A stretch of DNA of 64,000 nucleotides. Source: Mizugakiibacter sediminis (GTDB lineage Bacteria > Pseudomonadota > Gammaproteobacteria > Xanthomonadales > Rhodanobacteraceae). Where the stretch lies: NCBI RefSeq assembly GCF_000953855.2, contig NZ_DF970163.1:1-64000 (forward strand), given 5' to 3'. Below, piece by piece: positions 35,635 to 44,096 of the stretch. Numbering within the stretch: the stretch's first letter is position 1; each line of letters opens with the position of its first letter. A model generated the notes under the pieces. That model made no database searches and was not told the DNA's origin. It was given only the letters and a program-made list of their open reading frames with translations. A program made the translations under genes and the position numbers.

Positions 35635-36150
35635 ATGGCACGTACGTTCGCAAAAATCCAATACGCGCTTCCGCTTTTCGCGCTGCTGGCGCTGGCCGCC
35701 TGCGGCACCACCCCGCCGCCGACCGACGCGCTGGCGCGCGCCCAGGCGCAGGTCGAGTCGGCGCGCGCCGCCGGCGCCCGCGACTACGCGCCGGTCGACC
35801 TCGGCTTCGCCGAACAGAAGCTGGACGCCGCCAAGGCGGCGATGGCCGCGAAGAAATACGCCGATGCCGCCGACCTCGCCGACGAGGCGGGGGTGGCCGG
35901 CGAACTGGCGCGCGCCCGCGCGCGGCTGGCCAAGCTGCGCGCGGAGGTGCAGGACCGCACCGCCGAGAACGCCCGGCTGCGCGCCGAGATGCTGGATCGC
36001 GCCGCGGCCGCGCCGGCGGCCGCCGGCAGCGCGCCGGCCGCGGCCAGCAGCAGCGTGCAATTGCCGCAGATCGAGCTGGCGCCGGCCCCGGCCGGCAGCA
36101 CGCCGAGGCCCGCCGGCAGCCAAGGCACGACCGACGGAGGCCAGCCGTGA
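35635..36150 (+). CDS. DUF4398 domain lipoprotein
   Basis: Predicted lipoprotein (171 aa). The lipobox LAAC places the acylated cysteine at C23. The DUF4398 helical region (about residues 33-110) reads LARAQAQVESARAAGARDYAPVDLG and carries alternating Ala and charged residues. It then has a Pro/Ala-rich tail with the motif LPQIELAPAP. DUF4398 proteins are often next to OmpA-family genes; here the OmpA protein's GTG overlaps its stop (GTGA). Together they probably bridge the outer membrane and peptidoglycan. Function is inferred from topology. Confidence 0.85.
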   Translation: MARTFAKIQYALPLFALLALAACGTTPPPTDALARAQAQVESARAAGARDYAPVDLGFAEQKLDAAKAAMAAKKYADAADLADEAGVAGELARARARLAKLRAEVQDRTAENARLRAEMLDRAAAAPAAAGSAPAAASSSVQLPQIELAPAPAGSTPRPAGSQGTTDGGQP

Positions 36151-37058
36151 CGGGACGCCACTCCCTGCCGATCGTCCTTGGCGCGGCGCTGCTCGCCGGC
36201 ATCGCGACCGCCCGCGCCGCCAAGCCGGACCTGGACTACCAGCGGCTCGGCGTCAGCCTCGCGCAGCTCGCCGCCGATCCGACGCTGGGCGGTTTCGCCC
36301 AGGGGGAACAGGCCCGCGCCCGCGACGCGCTGCAGCGGTTGCGCGACGCCGACCGCAAGACGCGCCCGCACGCGCTGTTCCTCGCCGAAAAGCTGATCGA
36401 CCTGGCGGTCACCGCCGCGCAGATCGAGGACGCCCAGCGCAAGGTGGTCCTGCTCGAACGCGAGCACGACCGCATCCTGCTGGAGGCCAGCCGCCGCGAC
36501 GCCGAGGCCGTGCGCGCCGAACTCGAGCGCCAGCGCCTGCAGAACCTGGCCGCCGCCGAGGAGGCGGCGCGGCTGCAGGCGCAGGGCGAGGAGGCGGCGC
36601 AGCAGGCCGAGCAGGCGCGCAAGGAAGCCGAGCAGGCGCACAAGCTGGCCCGCGCGCAGGCGCGCGCGGCGGCGCTGGCACGCAAGGAGGCTTCGCTGGC
36701 CGAGGCCGCCGTCGCGGCGATGCAGGGCAACCTGGACAACCTCAAGGCCGAATCCGGAGCGAACGGACGGCAGATGACCCTGGGCGCCGACATCTTCGCC
36801 GCCGACGGCACCAGCCTGCGTCCGGAGGCGAAGCGCCACCTCGGCCGGGTGATCGAATTCGTGCAGGCCGAGCCGGCCAAGCGCATCCGCATCGAGGGCC
36901 ACGCCGACGCCGGCGGCAGCAAGACGCTGGCGCGCAAGCGGGCCGACGCGGTGCGTGCCGCGCTGATCGCCGCCGGGGTGGACGCCGGCCGCATCAGCAC
37001 CAGCGGAAACGGCGGCCGGCACGACGGCGGGGTGGTCGTCAGCCTGGTCGGCGGTTGA
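36147..37058 (+). CDS. OmpA-family peptidoglycan-associated protein with DUF4398-like helical region
   Basis: Exported protein (303 aa, GTG start with GGAGG 6 nt upstream). A signal peptide ends near ATARA. A long alanine/glutamate-rich helical region (residues ~25-205) with repeated EEAARLQAQGEEAAQQAEQA-like heptads suggests a coiled coil. The C-terminal OmpA domain follows (~210-303) with LGADIFAADGTSLRPEAK and the peptidoglycan-binding RIEGHADAGGSKTLARKRADAV. Compared with TolR/Pal-type OmpA domains, the expected TD and N-x2-LS residues are replaced by AD and K-x2-AR, so binding may differ. It is coupled to the preceding lipoprotein. Confidence 0.88.
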   Translation: MTGRHSLPIVLGAALLAGIATARAAKPDLDYQRLGVSLAQLAADPTLGGFAQGEQARARDALQRLRDADRKTRPHALFLAEKLIDLAVTAAQIEDAQRKVVLLEREHDRILLEASRRDAEAVRAELERQRLQNLAAAEEAARLQAQGEEAAQQAEQARKEAEQAHKLARAQARAAALARKEASLAEAAVAAMQGNLDNLKAESGANGRQMTLGADIFAADGTSLRPEAKRHLGRVIEFVQAEPAKRIRIEGHADAGGSKTLARKRADAVRAALIAAGVDAGRISTSGNGGRHDGGVVVSLVGG

Positions 37059-37360
37059 ACGCCAAACCGTTGTTTTAGCGATATTTTCACATCCAGTCGC
37101 GGTTTTGCGCAGGTGCGCGCGGGCGCGGTTGCGCCCCCCTGCGCAAAGGAGTAGCGTCGGGCTCATGGAGGGTCGTGCGGCCCTCCCGCAGCGACGGTCA
37201 CTCCCGCATGCTCCTGCCCGCCGACCTCCCGCCCGCCTGCGCCGGTCTCCCGCGGCGCTCGGGCGCCCGATGGATCGGCCAGGCCCGCCCGTTTCCCCAC
37301 CGCGACGCCGCTTCGCCAGCGCGGCGTCGCGCCCTGTCGTACGCCAGAGGAGGTCCGACG
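37059..37360. other. 302-bp intergenic region with a long hairpin
   Basis: No supported gene lies between the OmpA-family stop and the DUF465 start. The first 60 bases are AT-rich (GTTTTAGCGATATTTTCAC). A strong hairpin has outer arms TTTGCGCAGG (37104-37113) and CCTGCGCAAA (37138-37147) and an inner stem GGGCGC/GCGCCC with a GGTT loop. It is not followed by a T run. The rest is GC-rich without visible structure. Confidence 0.5.
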
Positions 37361-37588
37361 ATGTTCGAGAACCAGCAGCGAGAAGATGTCGAGGCGCTGA
37401 TGAAGGCGAATAGCGAGTTCCGCCGCCTTTATCAGCACCACCAGGAGCTCGACAGCAAGGTTCGCGACGCGGAACTGGGCGTGCTGCCCATGGACGACAT
37501 CACGCTCTCCACCATGAAACGCGAAAAGCTGCGGGCCAAGGACCGCCTGCTGAAGATGTGGGAGCTGCACCGAGGACGCACCCACTGA
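37361..37588 (+). CDS. DUF465 (YdcH-type) small helical protein
   Basis: Short soluble protein (75 aa), highly charged and helical. The DUF465 pattern is visible: EFRRLYQHHQELDSKVRDAE, then L-MDDITLSTMKREKLRAKDRL. The start at 37361 is preceded by a strong AGAGGAGG ribosome binding site 7 nt away, which marks efficient translation. Its function is unknown; homologues such as YdcH and SlyX-like proteins are small coiled coils. It is isolated between a 302-bp gap and the cystathionine beta-synthase gene. Confidence 0.85.
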   Translation: MFENQQREDVEALMKANSEFRRLYQHHQELDSKVRDAELGVLPMDDITLSTMKREKLRAKDRLLKMWELHRGRTH

Positions 37589-37727
37589 AGGATCCCCCTG
37601 CGGCCCGCATCGCGGGCCGGCCGCCGGCTCGGCTATCATCCGTGCCTGCCCGTACGCGGGCAGATCGAGCCGACGACATCCCCGCCGCCGCGGCATCCGC
37701 CGCGGCGGCGCCCCGCACGGAGTCCGC

Positions 37728-39098
37728 ATGAAGGTCCAATCCAGCGTCCTCGCGCTCATCGGCAACACGCCGATGGTCAAGGCGCAGCGCCTCGACACCG
37801 GCCGCTGCGAGCTGTTCCTGAAGCTGGAGAGCGCCAACCCCGGCGGCTCGATCAAGGACCGCATCGGCCTGAAGATGATCGAGGCCGCCGAGCGCGCCGG
37901 GAAGATCAAGCCCGGCGCCACCCTGGTCGAAGGCACCGCCGGCAACACCGGCATCGGCCTGGCGCTGGTCGCGCAGCAGAAGGGTTACCGCCTGATCCTG
38001 GTGGTGCCCGACAAGATGAGCCGCGAGAAGATCTTCAACCTGAAGGCGATGGGCGCGGAGGTGGTGCTGACGCGTTCGGACGTCGCCAAGGGCCATCCCG
38101 AGTACTACCAGGACCTGGCCGAGAAGATCGCCGACGAGACACCGGGCGCCTACTTCATCAACCAGTTCGGCAACCCGGACAATCCGGCCGCGCACGAGGA
38201 AACCACCGGCCCGGAGATCTTCGAGCAGATGGACGGCAAGGTCGACGCCATCGTGTTCGGCTGCGGCTCCTCCGGCACGATGACCGGCCTGTCGCGCTAC
38301 TTCGCGCGCGTCTCGCCGCAGACCGAGCTGATCCTGGCCGACCCGGTCGGCTCGATCCTCGCCCAGTACATCAACGAAGGCACGCTCTCGACCAAGTCGG
38401 CGAGCTGGATGGTGGAAGGCATCGGCGAGGACTTCCTGCCGTCGATCAGCGACTTCTCCCGCGTGAAGAAGGCCTACGCGATCACCGACAAGGAGAGCTT
38501 CCTCACCGCGCGCGAGCTGCTGCAGAAGGAAGGCATCCTCGGCGGCTCCTCCACCGGCACGCTGCTGGCCGCGGCGCTGAAGTACTGCCGCGAGCAGACC
38601 GCGCCGAAGCGCGTCGTCACCCTGGTGTGCGACACCGGCAACAAGTACCTGTCGAAGCTGTACAACGACTACTGGATGCTCGACAACGGCTTCCTCGAGC
38701 GCCCGGCGTACGGCGACCTGCGCGACCTGATCCTGCGCCCCTACGCCCAGCGCGACACCGTCGTCGTCGCGCCGGGCGACCTGCTGGTCACCGCCTACAA
38801 CCGCATGAAGCTGTACGACGTCTCGCAGCTGCCGGTGATGCAGGACGACCGCATCGTCGGCATCCTCGACGAGTCCGACGTGCTGATGCACGTCTACGGC
38901 GACGAGGCGCGTTTCCGCGATCCCGTCTCGACCGCGATGATCAGCAAGCTGCAGGTGCTGGACGTGAAATCGCCGATCGAGGCGCTGCTGCCGGTGTTCG
39001 GCGCCGGCCACGTCGCCATCGTGATGGACGGCGAGAAATTCCTCGGCCTGATCACCCGCATCGACCTGTTGAACTACCTGCGGCGGCGCGTGCAGTAG
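37728..39098 (+). CDS. cbs: cystathionine beta-synthase-like PLP enzyme with CBS domains
   Basis: PLP-dependent enzyme (456 aa) of the cysteine synthase/CBS fold, condensing serine and homocysteine to cystathionine. The PLP lysine is K43 in NPGGSIKDRIG. The phosphate-binding GTAGNTGIGLAL and the GCGSSGTMTGLSRYF loop also match. The catalytic domain ends near residue 325, and two CBS domains follow (~335-456). The first is bounded by QLPVMQDDRIVGILDESD and the second by HVAIVMDGEKFLGLITRIDLL. That layout matches bacterial and eukaryotic CBS rather than plain cysteine synthase. metB lies 1.6 kb downstream, separated by manC. Together they can give reverse transsulfuration. Confidence 0.9.
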   Translation: MKVQSSVLALIGNTPMVKAQRLDTGRCELFLKLESANPGGSIKDRIGLKMIEAAERAGKIKPGATLVEGTAGNTGIGLALVAQQKGYRLILVVPDKMSREKIFNLKAMGAEVVLTRSDVAKGHPEYYQDLAEKIADETPGAYFINQFGNPDNPAAHEETTGPEIFEQMDGKVDAIVFGCGSSGTMTGLSRYFARVSPQTELILADPVGSILAQYINEGTLSTKSASWMVEGIGEDFLPSISDFSRVKKAYAITDKESFLTARELLQKEGILGGSSTGTLLAAALKYCREQTAPKRVVTLVCDTGNKYLSKLYNDYWMLDNGFLERPAYGDLRDLILRPYAQRDTVVVAPGDLLVTAYNRMKLYDVSQLPVMQDDRIVGILDESDVLMHVYGDEARFRDPVSTAMISKLQVLDVKSPIEALLPVFGAGHVAIVMDGEKFLGLITRIDLLNYLRRRVQ

Positions 39099-39146
39099 AC
39101 GCGCTGTGGGCGCCCGGTGCGCCCCGCAGCCTGCGTGGCTGGCGCC

Positions 39147-40559
39147 TTAGCTGCGCCCGTAGGCGTCGTCGTAGCGGACGATGTCGTCCTCGCCGAGGTA
39201 GCTGCCGGACTGCACCTCGATCAATTCGAGCGGCAACTTGCCGGGATTGCGCAGGCGATGCACGCTGCCCAGCGGGATGTACGTGCTCTGGTTCTCGCCG
39301 AGCAGGAAGACCTTGTCGTCGCAGGTCACCTCGGCGGTGCCGGAGACGACGATCCAGTGCTCGGCGCGGTGGTGGTGCTTCTGCAGGCTGAGGCTGGCGC
39401 CCGGCTTGACCACGATGCGCTTCACCTGGAAGCGTTCGCCTGCCTCCAGCGAGTCGTAGCAGCCCCACGGGCGATGCACGACGCGATGGAGCGCATGTTC
39501 GCTGCGCCCCGAGGCCTTGAGCTCGTCGACGACGCGCTTGACGTCCTGCGCGGCGTCGCGATGGGCGACCAGGGTGGCATCCGGCGTCGTCACCACGATC
39601 AGGTCTTCCACGCCTACCGTGGCGACGAGGTGCCGCGCATGCGAGCGCAGCAGCGAATTGCGCGTGTTCATGGCGACGGTGTCGCCTTCGCGCAGGTTGC
39701 CGTCCGCGTCGCGCGTGCCCGCAAGCCACAGCGCCGACCAGGATCCGATGTCGCTCCAGGCGCAGTCCACCGGTACCACCGCGGCGTGCGCGGTCTTCTC
39801 CATCACCGCGTAGTCGATGGAGTTCTCGGGCACCCGGGCGAAAGCGTCGCGATCGATGCGGATGAAATCGAGGTCCGCGCGCGCGGAGGCGAAGGCCTCG
39901 CGCGCGGCCGCGAGCATGGCGGGCGCGTGCTGCTGCAACTCCTGCAGATAACGGGATGCCTTGAACAGAAACATCCCCGAGTTCCATTCGTAGCCGCCGT
40001 CGGCCAGGTAGGACTGCGCCGTGGCGAGATCGGGCTTCTCGACGAACCGGCCGACCCGATACGTGTGCGCGTCGATGGGATCGGCGCGGCGGATATAGCC
40101 GAAACCGGTGTCCGGTCGATCCGGGCGTATCCCGAAGGTCACCAGCCATCCCTGCTGGGCGGCGGGCCGTGCGCGTGCGACAGCGTTGCGGAAGCTGGCG
40201 GGATCGCCGATCAGGTGGTCGGCCGGCAGCACCAGCAGCACGGCGTCGGCATCGCTCGCCATTGCCTTCAGCGCGCCCAGCGCGATGGCGGGCGCGGTAT
40301 TGCGGGGCAGCGGCTCGAGGATGATCGCCGCACCCTCCACGCCCGCATCCAGCAATTGGTCGGCGACCAGGAAGCGGTGGTCCTCGCTGGCGACCACGAT
40401 CGGCGGTGCCGCGTCGGGCAGCTGTTCCGCCCGCTGCACCGTCTGCTGGAACAGCGTGCCGTCGCCGCTGAGGGCGAGGAACTGCTTGGGCAGGTTGCGC
40501 CGCGACACCGGCCACAGGCGCGTGCCGCTGCCGCCACTCAGGATCAGGGGGATCAACAT
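39147..40559 (-). CDS. manC: mannose-1-phosphate guanylyltransferase / mannose-6-phosphate isomerase
   Basis: Bifunctional type II PMI-GMP (470 aa) making GDP-mannose from mannose-6-phosphate via the isomerase and pyrophosphorylase steps. The nucleotidyltransferase signature is LSGGSGTRLWPVSR at residues 8-21, and the FVEKPDLATAQSYL segment (residues 150-165) is typical. The C-terminal cupin isomerase domain contains SLQKHHHRAEHWIVVSGTAEVT. Its Xanthomonas relative XanB feeds xanthan and LPS synthesis. Here it sits beside the metB end of the O-antigen locus. The start (MLIPLILSGG) has AACATG only and no strong Shine-Dalgarno. Confidence 0.94.
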   Translation of the reverse strand: MLIPLILSGGSGTRLWPVSRRNLPKQFLALSGDGTLFQQTVQRAEQLPDAAPPIVVASEDHRFLVADQLLDAGVEGAAIILEPLPRNTAPAIALGALKAMASDADAVLLVLPADHLIGDPASFRNAVARARPAAQQGWLVTFGIRPDRPDTGFGYIRRADPIDAHTYRVGRFVEKPDLATAQSYLADGGYEWNSGMFLFKASRYLQELQQHAPAMLAAAREAFASARADLDFIRIDRDAFARVPENSIDYAVMEKTAHAAVVPVDCAWSDIGSWSALWLAGTRDADGNLREGDTVAMNTRNSLLRSHARHLVATVGVEDLIVVTTPDATLVAHRDAAQDVKRVVDELKASGRSEHALHRVVHRPWGCYDSLEAGERFQVKRIVVKPGASLSLQKHHHRAEHWIVVSGTAEVTCDDKVFLLGENQSTYIPLGSVHRLRNPGKLPLELIEVQSGSYLGEDDIVRYDDAYGRS

Positions 40560-40692
40560 GGCGGGTTTATGCCGTCAGTGTGGGCCATTCGTCAATCGTC
40601 GCGGAAGACAGCGGCATCGGCGGGCGATTCAGGCAGCCGACCGCTTAACGGGTAGAATCGGCAATCCGCCTCCGGCGTAGCCACCCTCAGCT

Positions 40693-41865
40693 ATGACTGC
40701 CCAGAAGCACAAAGCTGCCTTGCACGGCCTCGGCACCCGCGCCATCCACGCCGGCCAGAGCCCCGATCCGTCCACCGGCGCGATCATGACGCCGATCTAC
40801 GCGACCTCGACCTACGTGCAGGCCAGCCCCGGCAAGCACAAGGGCTACGAGTACTCGCGCACGCAGAACCCGACGCGCATGGCCTACGAGCGCTGCGTGG
40901 CCGACCTCGAGGGCGGCAAGGCGGGCTACGCATTCGCCTCCGGGCTGGCCGCGGCCGCCACCGTGCTCGACCTGCTCGACTCGGGCAGCCACGTGATCGC
41001 GATGGACGACCTCTACGGCGGCACCTACCGCCTGTTCGAGCGCGTGCGGCGCCGTTCCGCGGGACTCGATTTCACCTTCATCGACCTCGACGACATGCAG
41101 GCGCTGAAGGCGGCGCTGAAGCCGAACACGCGCATGATCTGGGCGGAAACGCCGACCAATCCGATGCTGAAGCTGGTCGATCTGGCCAAGCTGGGCGCGT
41201 TCGCGAAGAAGCACGGCCTGCTCCTCGTCGTCGACAACACCTTCAGCTCGCCGATGGTGCAGCGCCCGCTGGAGTACGGCGCGCACCTGGTGTTGCACTC
41301 CGCGACGAAGTATCTCAACGGCCACTCCGACATGGTCGGCGGCATCGTCGTCGCCGGCGACCATCCTGAGCTGGTCGAGCGGATGGCATTCCTGCAGAAC
41401 TCGGTCGGCGCCGTGGCCGGCCCGTTCGACGCGTTCCTGGCCATGCGCGGCCTGAAGACGCTGCATCTGCGCATGCGCGCGCATTGCGCCAACGCGTTGG
41501 AACTGGCGAAGTGGCTGGAGCAGCACCCGGCGATCGAGTGCGTGATCTACCCCGGCCTCAAATCGCATCCGCAGCATGCGCTGGCGCGGCGGCAGATGGA
41601 CGGTTTCGGCGGCATCGTCTCCGTCGTGGTGAAGGGCGGCCTGAGGAAGGCGCGGCGCATGCTGGAGCGCTGCGAGCTGTTCGCGCTGGCCGAATCGCTC
41701 GGCGGCGTCGAGAGCCTGATCGAGCATCCGGCGATCATGACCCACGCCTCGGTGCCGCCGGCCAACCGCAAGCGGCTCGGCATCAGCGACGCGCTGGTGC
41801 GTTTGTCGGTGGGGGTGGAGGACCTCGATGATTTGCGGGCTGAGCTGGCGTCGGCCCTCGAATGA
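40693..41865 (+). CDS. metB: cystathionine gamma-synthase/lyase family PLP enzyme
   Basis: Cys/Met metabolism PLP enzyme (390 aa). The PLP lysine is K206 in HSATKYLNGHSDMVGG. Further markers are TRAIHAGQSPDPSTGA, YEYSRTQNPTR, the VEDLDDLRAEL C-terminus and AETPTNPMLKLVD. It could be cystathionine gamma-synthase (MetB), gamma-lyase or beta-lyase; these are hard to split by eye. In Xanthomonas the gene at this place, beside the LPS locus, is metB, and it flanks the variable O-antigen genes exactly as seen here. A possible -10 (TAGAAT) lies 35 bp upstream. wzm begins 5 bp after the stop. Confidence 0.9.
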   Translation: MTAQKHKAALHGLGTRAIHAGQSPDPSTGAIMTPIYATSTYVQASPGKHKGYEYSRTQNPTRMAYERCVADLEGGKAGYAFASGLAAAATVLDLLDSGSHVIAMDDLYGGTYRLFERVRRRSAGLDFTFIDLDDMQALKAALKPNTRMIWAETPTNPMLKLVDLAKLGAFAKKHGLLLVVDNTFSSPMVQRPLEYGAHLVLHSATKYLNGHSDMVGGIVVAGDHPELVERMAFLQNSVGAVAGPFDAFLAMRGLKTLHLRMRAHCANALELAKWLEQHPAIECVIYPGLKSHPQHALARRQMDGFGGIVSVVVKGGLRKARRMLERCELFALAESLGGVESLIEHPAIMTHASVPPANRKRLGISDALVRLSVGVEDLDDLRAELASALE

Positions 41866-41869
41866 GTGA

Positions 41870-42739
41870 ATGGCGATGTACGCCACCGAACGCCCTGTGG
41901 GCGTCGATACAATGGACCGCACGTTTGTGCCGCTGCCGCGTATGCTTGCTCCAATCTCCGCGTTTATCCGCCATCGGGCGTTGACTTACCAGTTGGCGAA
42001 GCGCGATGTTCTCGGACGTTACCGCGGCGCCAGTTTTGGCCTGCTGTGGTCGCTGATGAGCCCGTTCCTCATGCTCATGGTGTACACGTTCGCGTTCGGC
42101 ACGGTGCTGAAATCGAAGTGGCCCCAACTCGAGGCCGGGCACACCCATTATTCGATCATCCTTTTCGTGGGTGTGATCGTGCACAGTTTCTTCGCCGAGT
42201 GTCTGACGCGTTCGCCCGGGCTGGTGGTGAGTAACCAGAATTTCGTCAAACGCGTCATCTTCCCTCTGGAAGTGCTGCCGGTGTCGATGGTGTTTTCGGC
42301 GCTCTTCCATCTGTGCACCAACATACTGATTTTCATCGTATTGCGACTGCTGTTGGATGGCGACGTGGCGTGGACGATGGTATTCGCGCCCATTGTGCTG
42401 TTGCCGCTGTTCATTTTGACGCTCGGGGTCGCGTGGTTCCTGGCTTCGGCCGGGGTTTACTTCAGGGACATCGGCCAGATCGTGAGCGTGTTGGCCACGG
42501 CCATGTTCTTCCTCTCCTCGGCGATGCTCCCCATCGAAGTCATTCCGGAATCGTATCGATGGGTATTTTTTATCAATCCACTGACATTCATCATTGATCA
42601 GGCGCGCAACGTGATGCTATGGCAGGAGTTCCCGGATTGGTCCGGGCTCGGCCTCTATTGCCTGCTGGCGCTGTGCGTGGCGTATCTTGGGCATGCGTTC
42701 TTCGAGAAGACGCGACGAGGGTTCGCAGATGTGCTCTGA
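41870..42739 (+). CDS. wzm: O-antigen ABC exporter permease Wzm
   Basis: Membrane subunit (289 aa; six hydrophobic segments) of an ABC-2-type polysaccharide exporter moving undecaprenyl-linked O-antigen across the inner membrane. It has the family start FIRHRALTYQLAKRDVLGRYRGASFG, then the LWSLMSPFLMLMVYTF helix, the NFVKRVIFPLEVLPVSMVFSA region and the C-terminal FEKTRRGFADVL. Start choice is uncertain: an ATG at 41912 would also give a good Wzm length. It overlaps wzt by 11 bp. Base use is noticeably more AT-rich than in the core genes, typical of O-antigen DNA. Confidence 0.92.
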   Translation: MAMYATERPVGVDTMDRTFVPLPRMLAPISAFIRHRALTYQLAKRDVLGRYRGASFGLLWSLMSPFLMLMVYTFAFGTVLKSKWPQLEAGHTHYSIILFVGVIVHSFFAECLTRSPGLVVSNQNFVKRVIFPLEVLPVSMVFSALFHLCTNILIFIVLRLLLDGDVAWTMVFAPIVLLPLFILTLGVAWFLASAGVYFRDIGQIVSVLATAMFFLSSAMLPIEVIPESYRWVFFINPLTFIIDQARNVMLWQEFPDWSGLGLYCLLALCVAYLGHAFFEKTRRGFADVL

Positions 42740-44096
42740 CGTTGCCATCACCGTGCGCAATCTGTCGAAAGTCTTCCCGATATACGACAAGCCGCACCAT
42801 CGATTCCTGCAAATGGTGATGCCGGGGCCGAAGCAACGCTGGTACCGCGAGTTTCACGCACTGAAGGACATCAATTTTGATGTTCGGCGCGGAGAAACGG
42901 TTGGTATCGTCGGGCGCAACGGTTCGGGGAAGTCGACGCTGCTGCAGATCATCTGTGGCACCCTCGCACCCACCCGTGGCGATGCCAAGGTCAATGGAAG
43001 AATCGCGGCGCTGCTGGAGCTTGGTACCGGCTTCAATCCGGAGTTCACCGGCCGCGAGAACGTGATCCTCAACGCCACCGTCCTCGGGCTCGACAAGAGT
43101 GAAATCGACGCGCGGTTCGATGCGATCGCCGCTTTCGCCGACATCGGCGAGTTCATCGATCAACCGGTCAAGAACTATTCGAGCGGCATGTACGTGAGGT
43201 TGGCATTCGCCGTGGCGATCAACGTGGATCCGGACATTCTCATCGTCGACGAAGCCCTTTCCGTCGGCGACGAGGCGTTTCAGCGCAAGTGTTTTGCACG
43301 CATCAACGCGATCCGCGATAACGGCGCCACGGTGTTGTTCGTTTCGCATTCGGCAGGCACCGTGGTCGAACTTTGCGACAGGGCCATCCTTCTCGACCGT
43401 GGAGAGCAGCTGGTCGAGGGGACGCCAAAGTATGTGGTTTCCCGATACCACAAGCTGCTCTATGCGCCTGAGTCCCGCGCCAGGGAGATACGCGAGCAGA
43501 TCCGCGCCGAAGGGTGCGGCGGTGAACCCGTGCTTGGCGAGGATGCGGGAACGCGCGATGAATCGCTGCCTGCCCGCACCGTCGATGATGAATATTTCGA
43601 CCCCTATCTCGTGCCCAAGAGCACGATTCAATACGTTTCCAAAGGAGCCACGATCCACGACGCGATGCTGACCACCCTCGCAGGGCGGCGGGTCAACGTG
43701 CTGCATGCAGGGAGGGAGTATGTTTATTCATACCGAGCGGATTTCGCCCGCAGCCTGTGCCGTGTCCGCTTCGGCATGCTGATAAAGTCGATCACCGGCC
43801 TCGAACTCGGCGGCGCGATCTCGGCGACGCCGAATGAGGCCATTGAAGTCGTCGATGCCGGTTGCAGCGCGCGTGTGCGTTTCCGATTCCGTTGCCTGTT
43901 GGCGCCCGGCGTTTATTTCCTCAATGCCGGTGTCGTTGCAGACCTGGGCGAGGGAGACGATTTCGTCGACCGCCACATCGACGTCGCGATGTTTCGTGTC
44001 ATGCCGGACTCTTCGCGCCTGGCGACGGCGCTGGTGGATTTTGACGTCAAACCGAGCGTCGATCTGTTGAGACGGGTGCAGGCAGCAGGAACCTAA
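42729..44096 (+). CDS. wzt: O-antigen ABC exporter ATPase Wzt with C-terminal carbohydrate-binding domain
   Basis: ATP-binding subunit (455 aa). The nucleotide-binding domain has Walker A GIVGRNGSGKST, signature YSSGMYVRLAFA and Walker B ILIVDEALSVGDEAFQ (residues ~1-235). The extra ~200 residues form a Wzt C-terminal domain that in E. coli O9a binds the modified chain end. Here it starts after the PESRAREIREQIR linker and contains a beta-rich region with IHDAMLTT and VHRHIDVAMFRV-like strands. The presence of this domain implies a chain-terminating modification. The next gene overlaps the stop by 1 bp and is a sulfotransferase/coiled-coil protein. Confidence 0.93.
   Translation: MCSDVAITVRNLSKVFPIYDKPHHRFLQMVMPGPKQRWYREFHALKDINFDVRRGETVGIVGRNGSGKSTLLQIICGTLAPTRGDAKVNGRIAALLELGTGFNPEFTGRENVILNATVLGLDKSEIDARFDAIAAFADIGEFIDQPVKNYSSGMYVRLAFAVAINVDPDILIVDEALSVGDEAFQRKCFARINAIRDNGATVLFVSHSAGTVVELCDRAILLDRGEQLVEGTPKYVVSRYHKLLYAPESRAREIREQIRAEGCGGEPVLGEDAGTRDESLPARTVDDEYFDPYLVPKSTIQYVSKGATIHDAMLTTLAGRRVNVLHAGREYVYSYRADFARSLCRVRFGMLIKSITGLELGGAISATPNEAIEVVDAGCSARVRFRFRCLLAPGVYFLNAGVVADLGEGDDFVDRHIDVAMFRVMPDSSRLATALVDFDVKPSVDLLRRVQAAGT

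Noticed and set aside
37142-37413. Short frame starting ATG after AAAGGAG
   Set aside because: It runs into the DUF465 gene in another frame and has an Arg/Pro-rich shadow translation; the DUF465 start has a better ribosome site.
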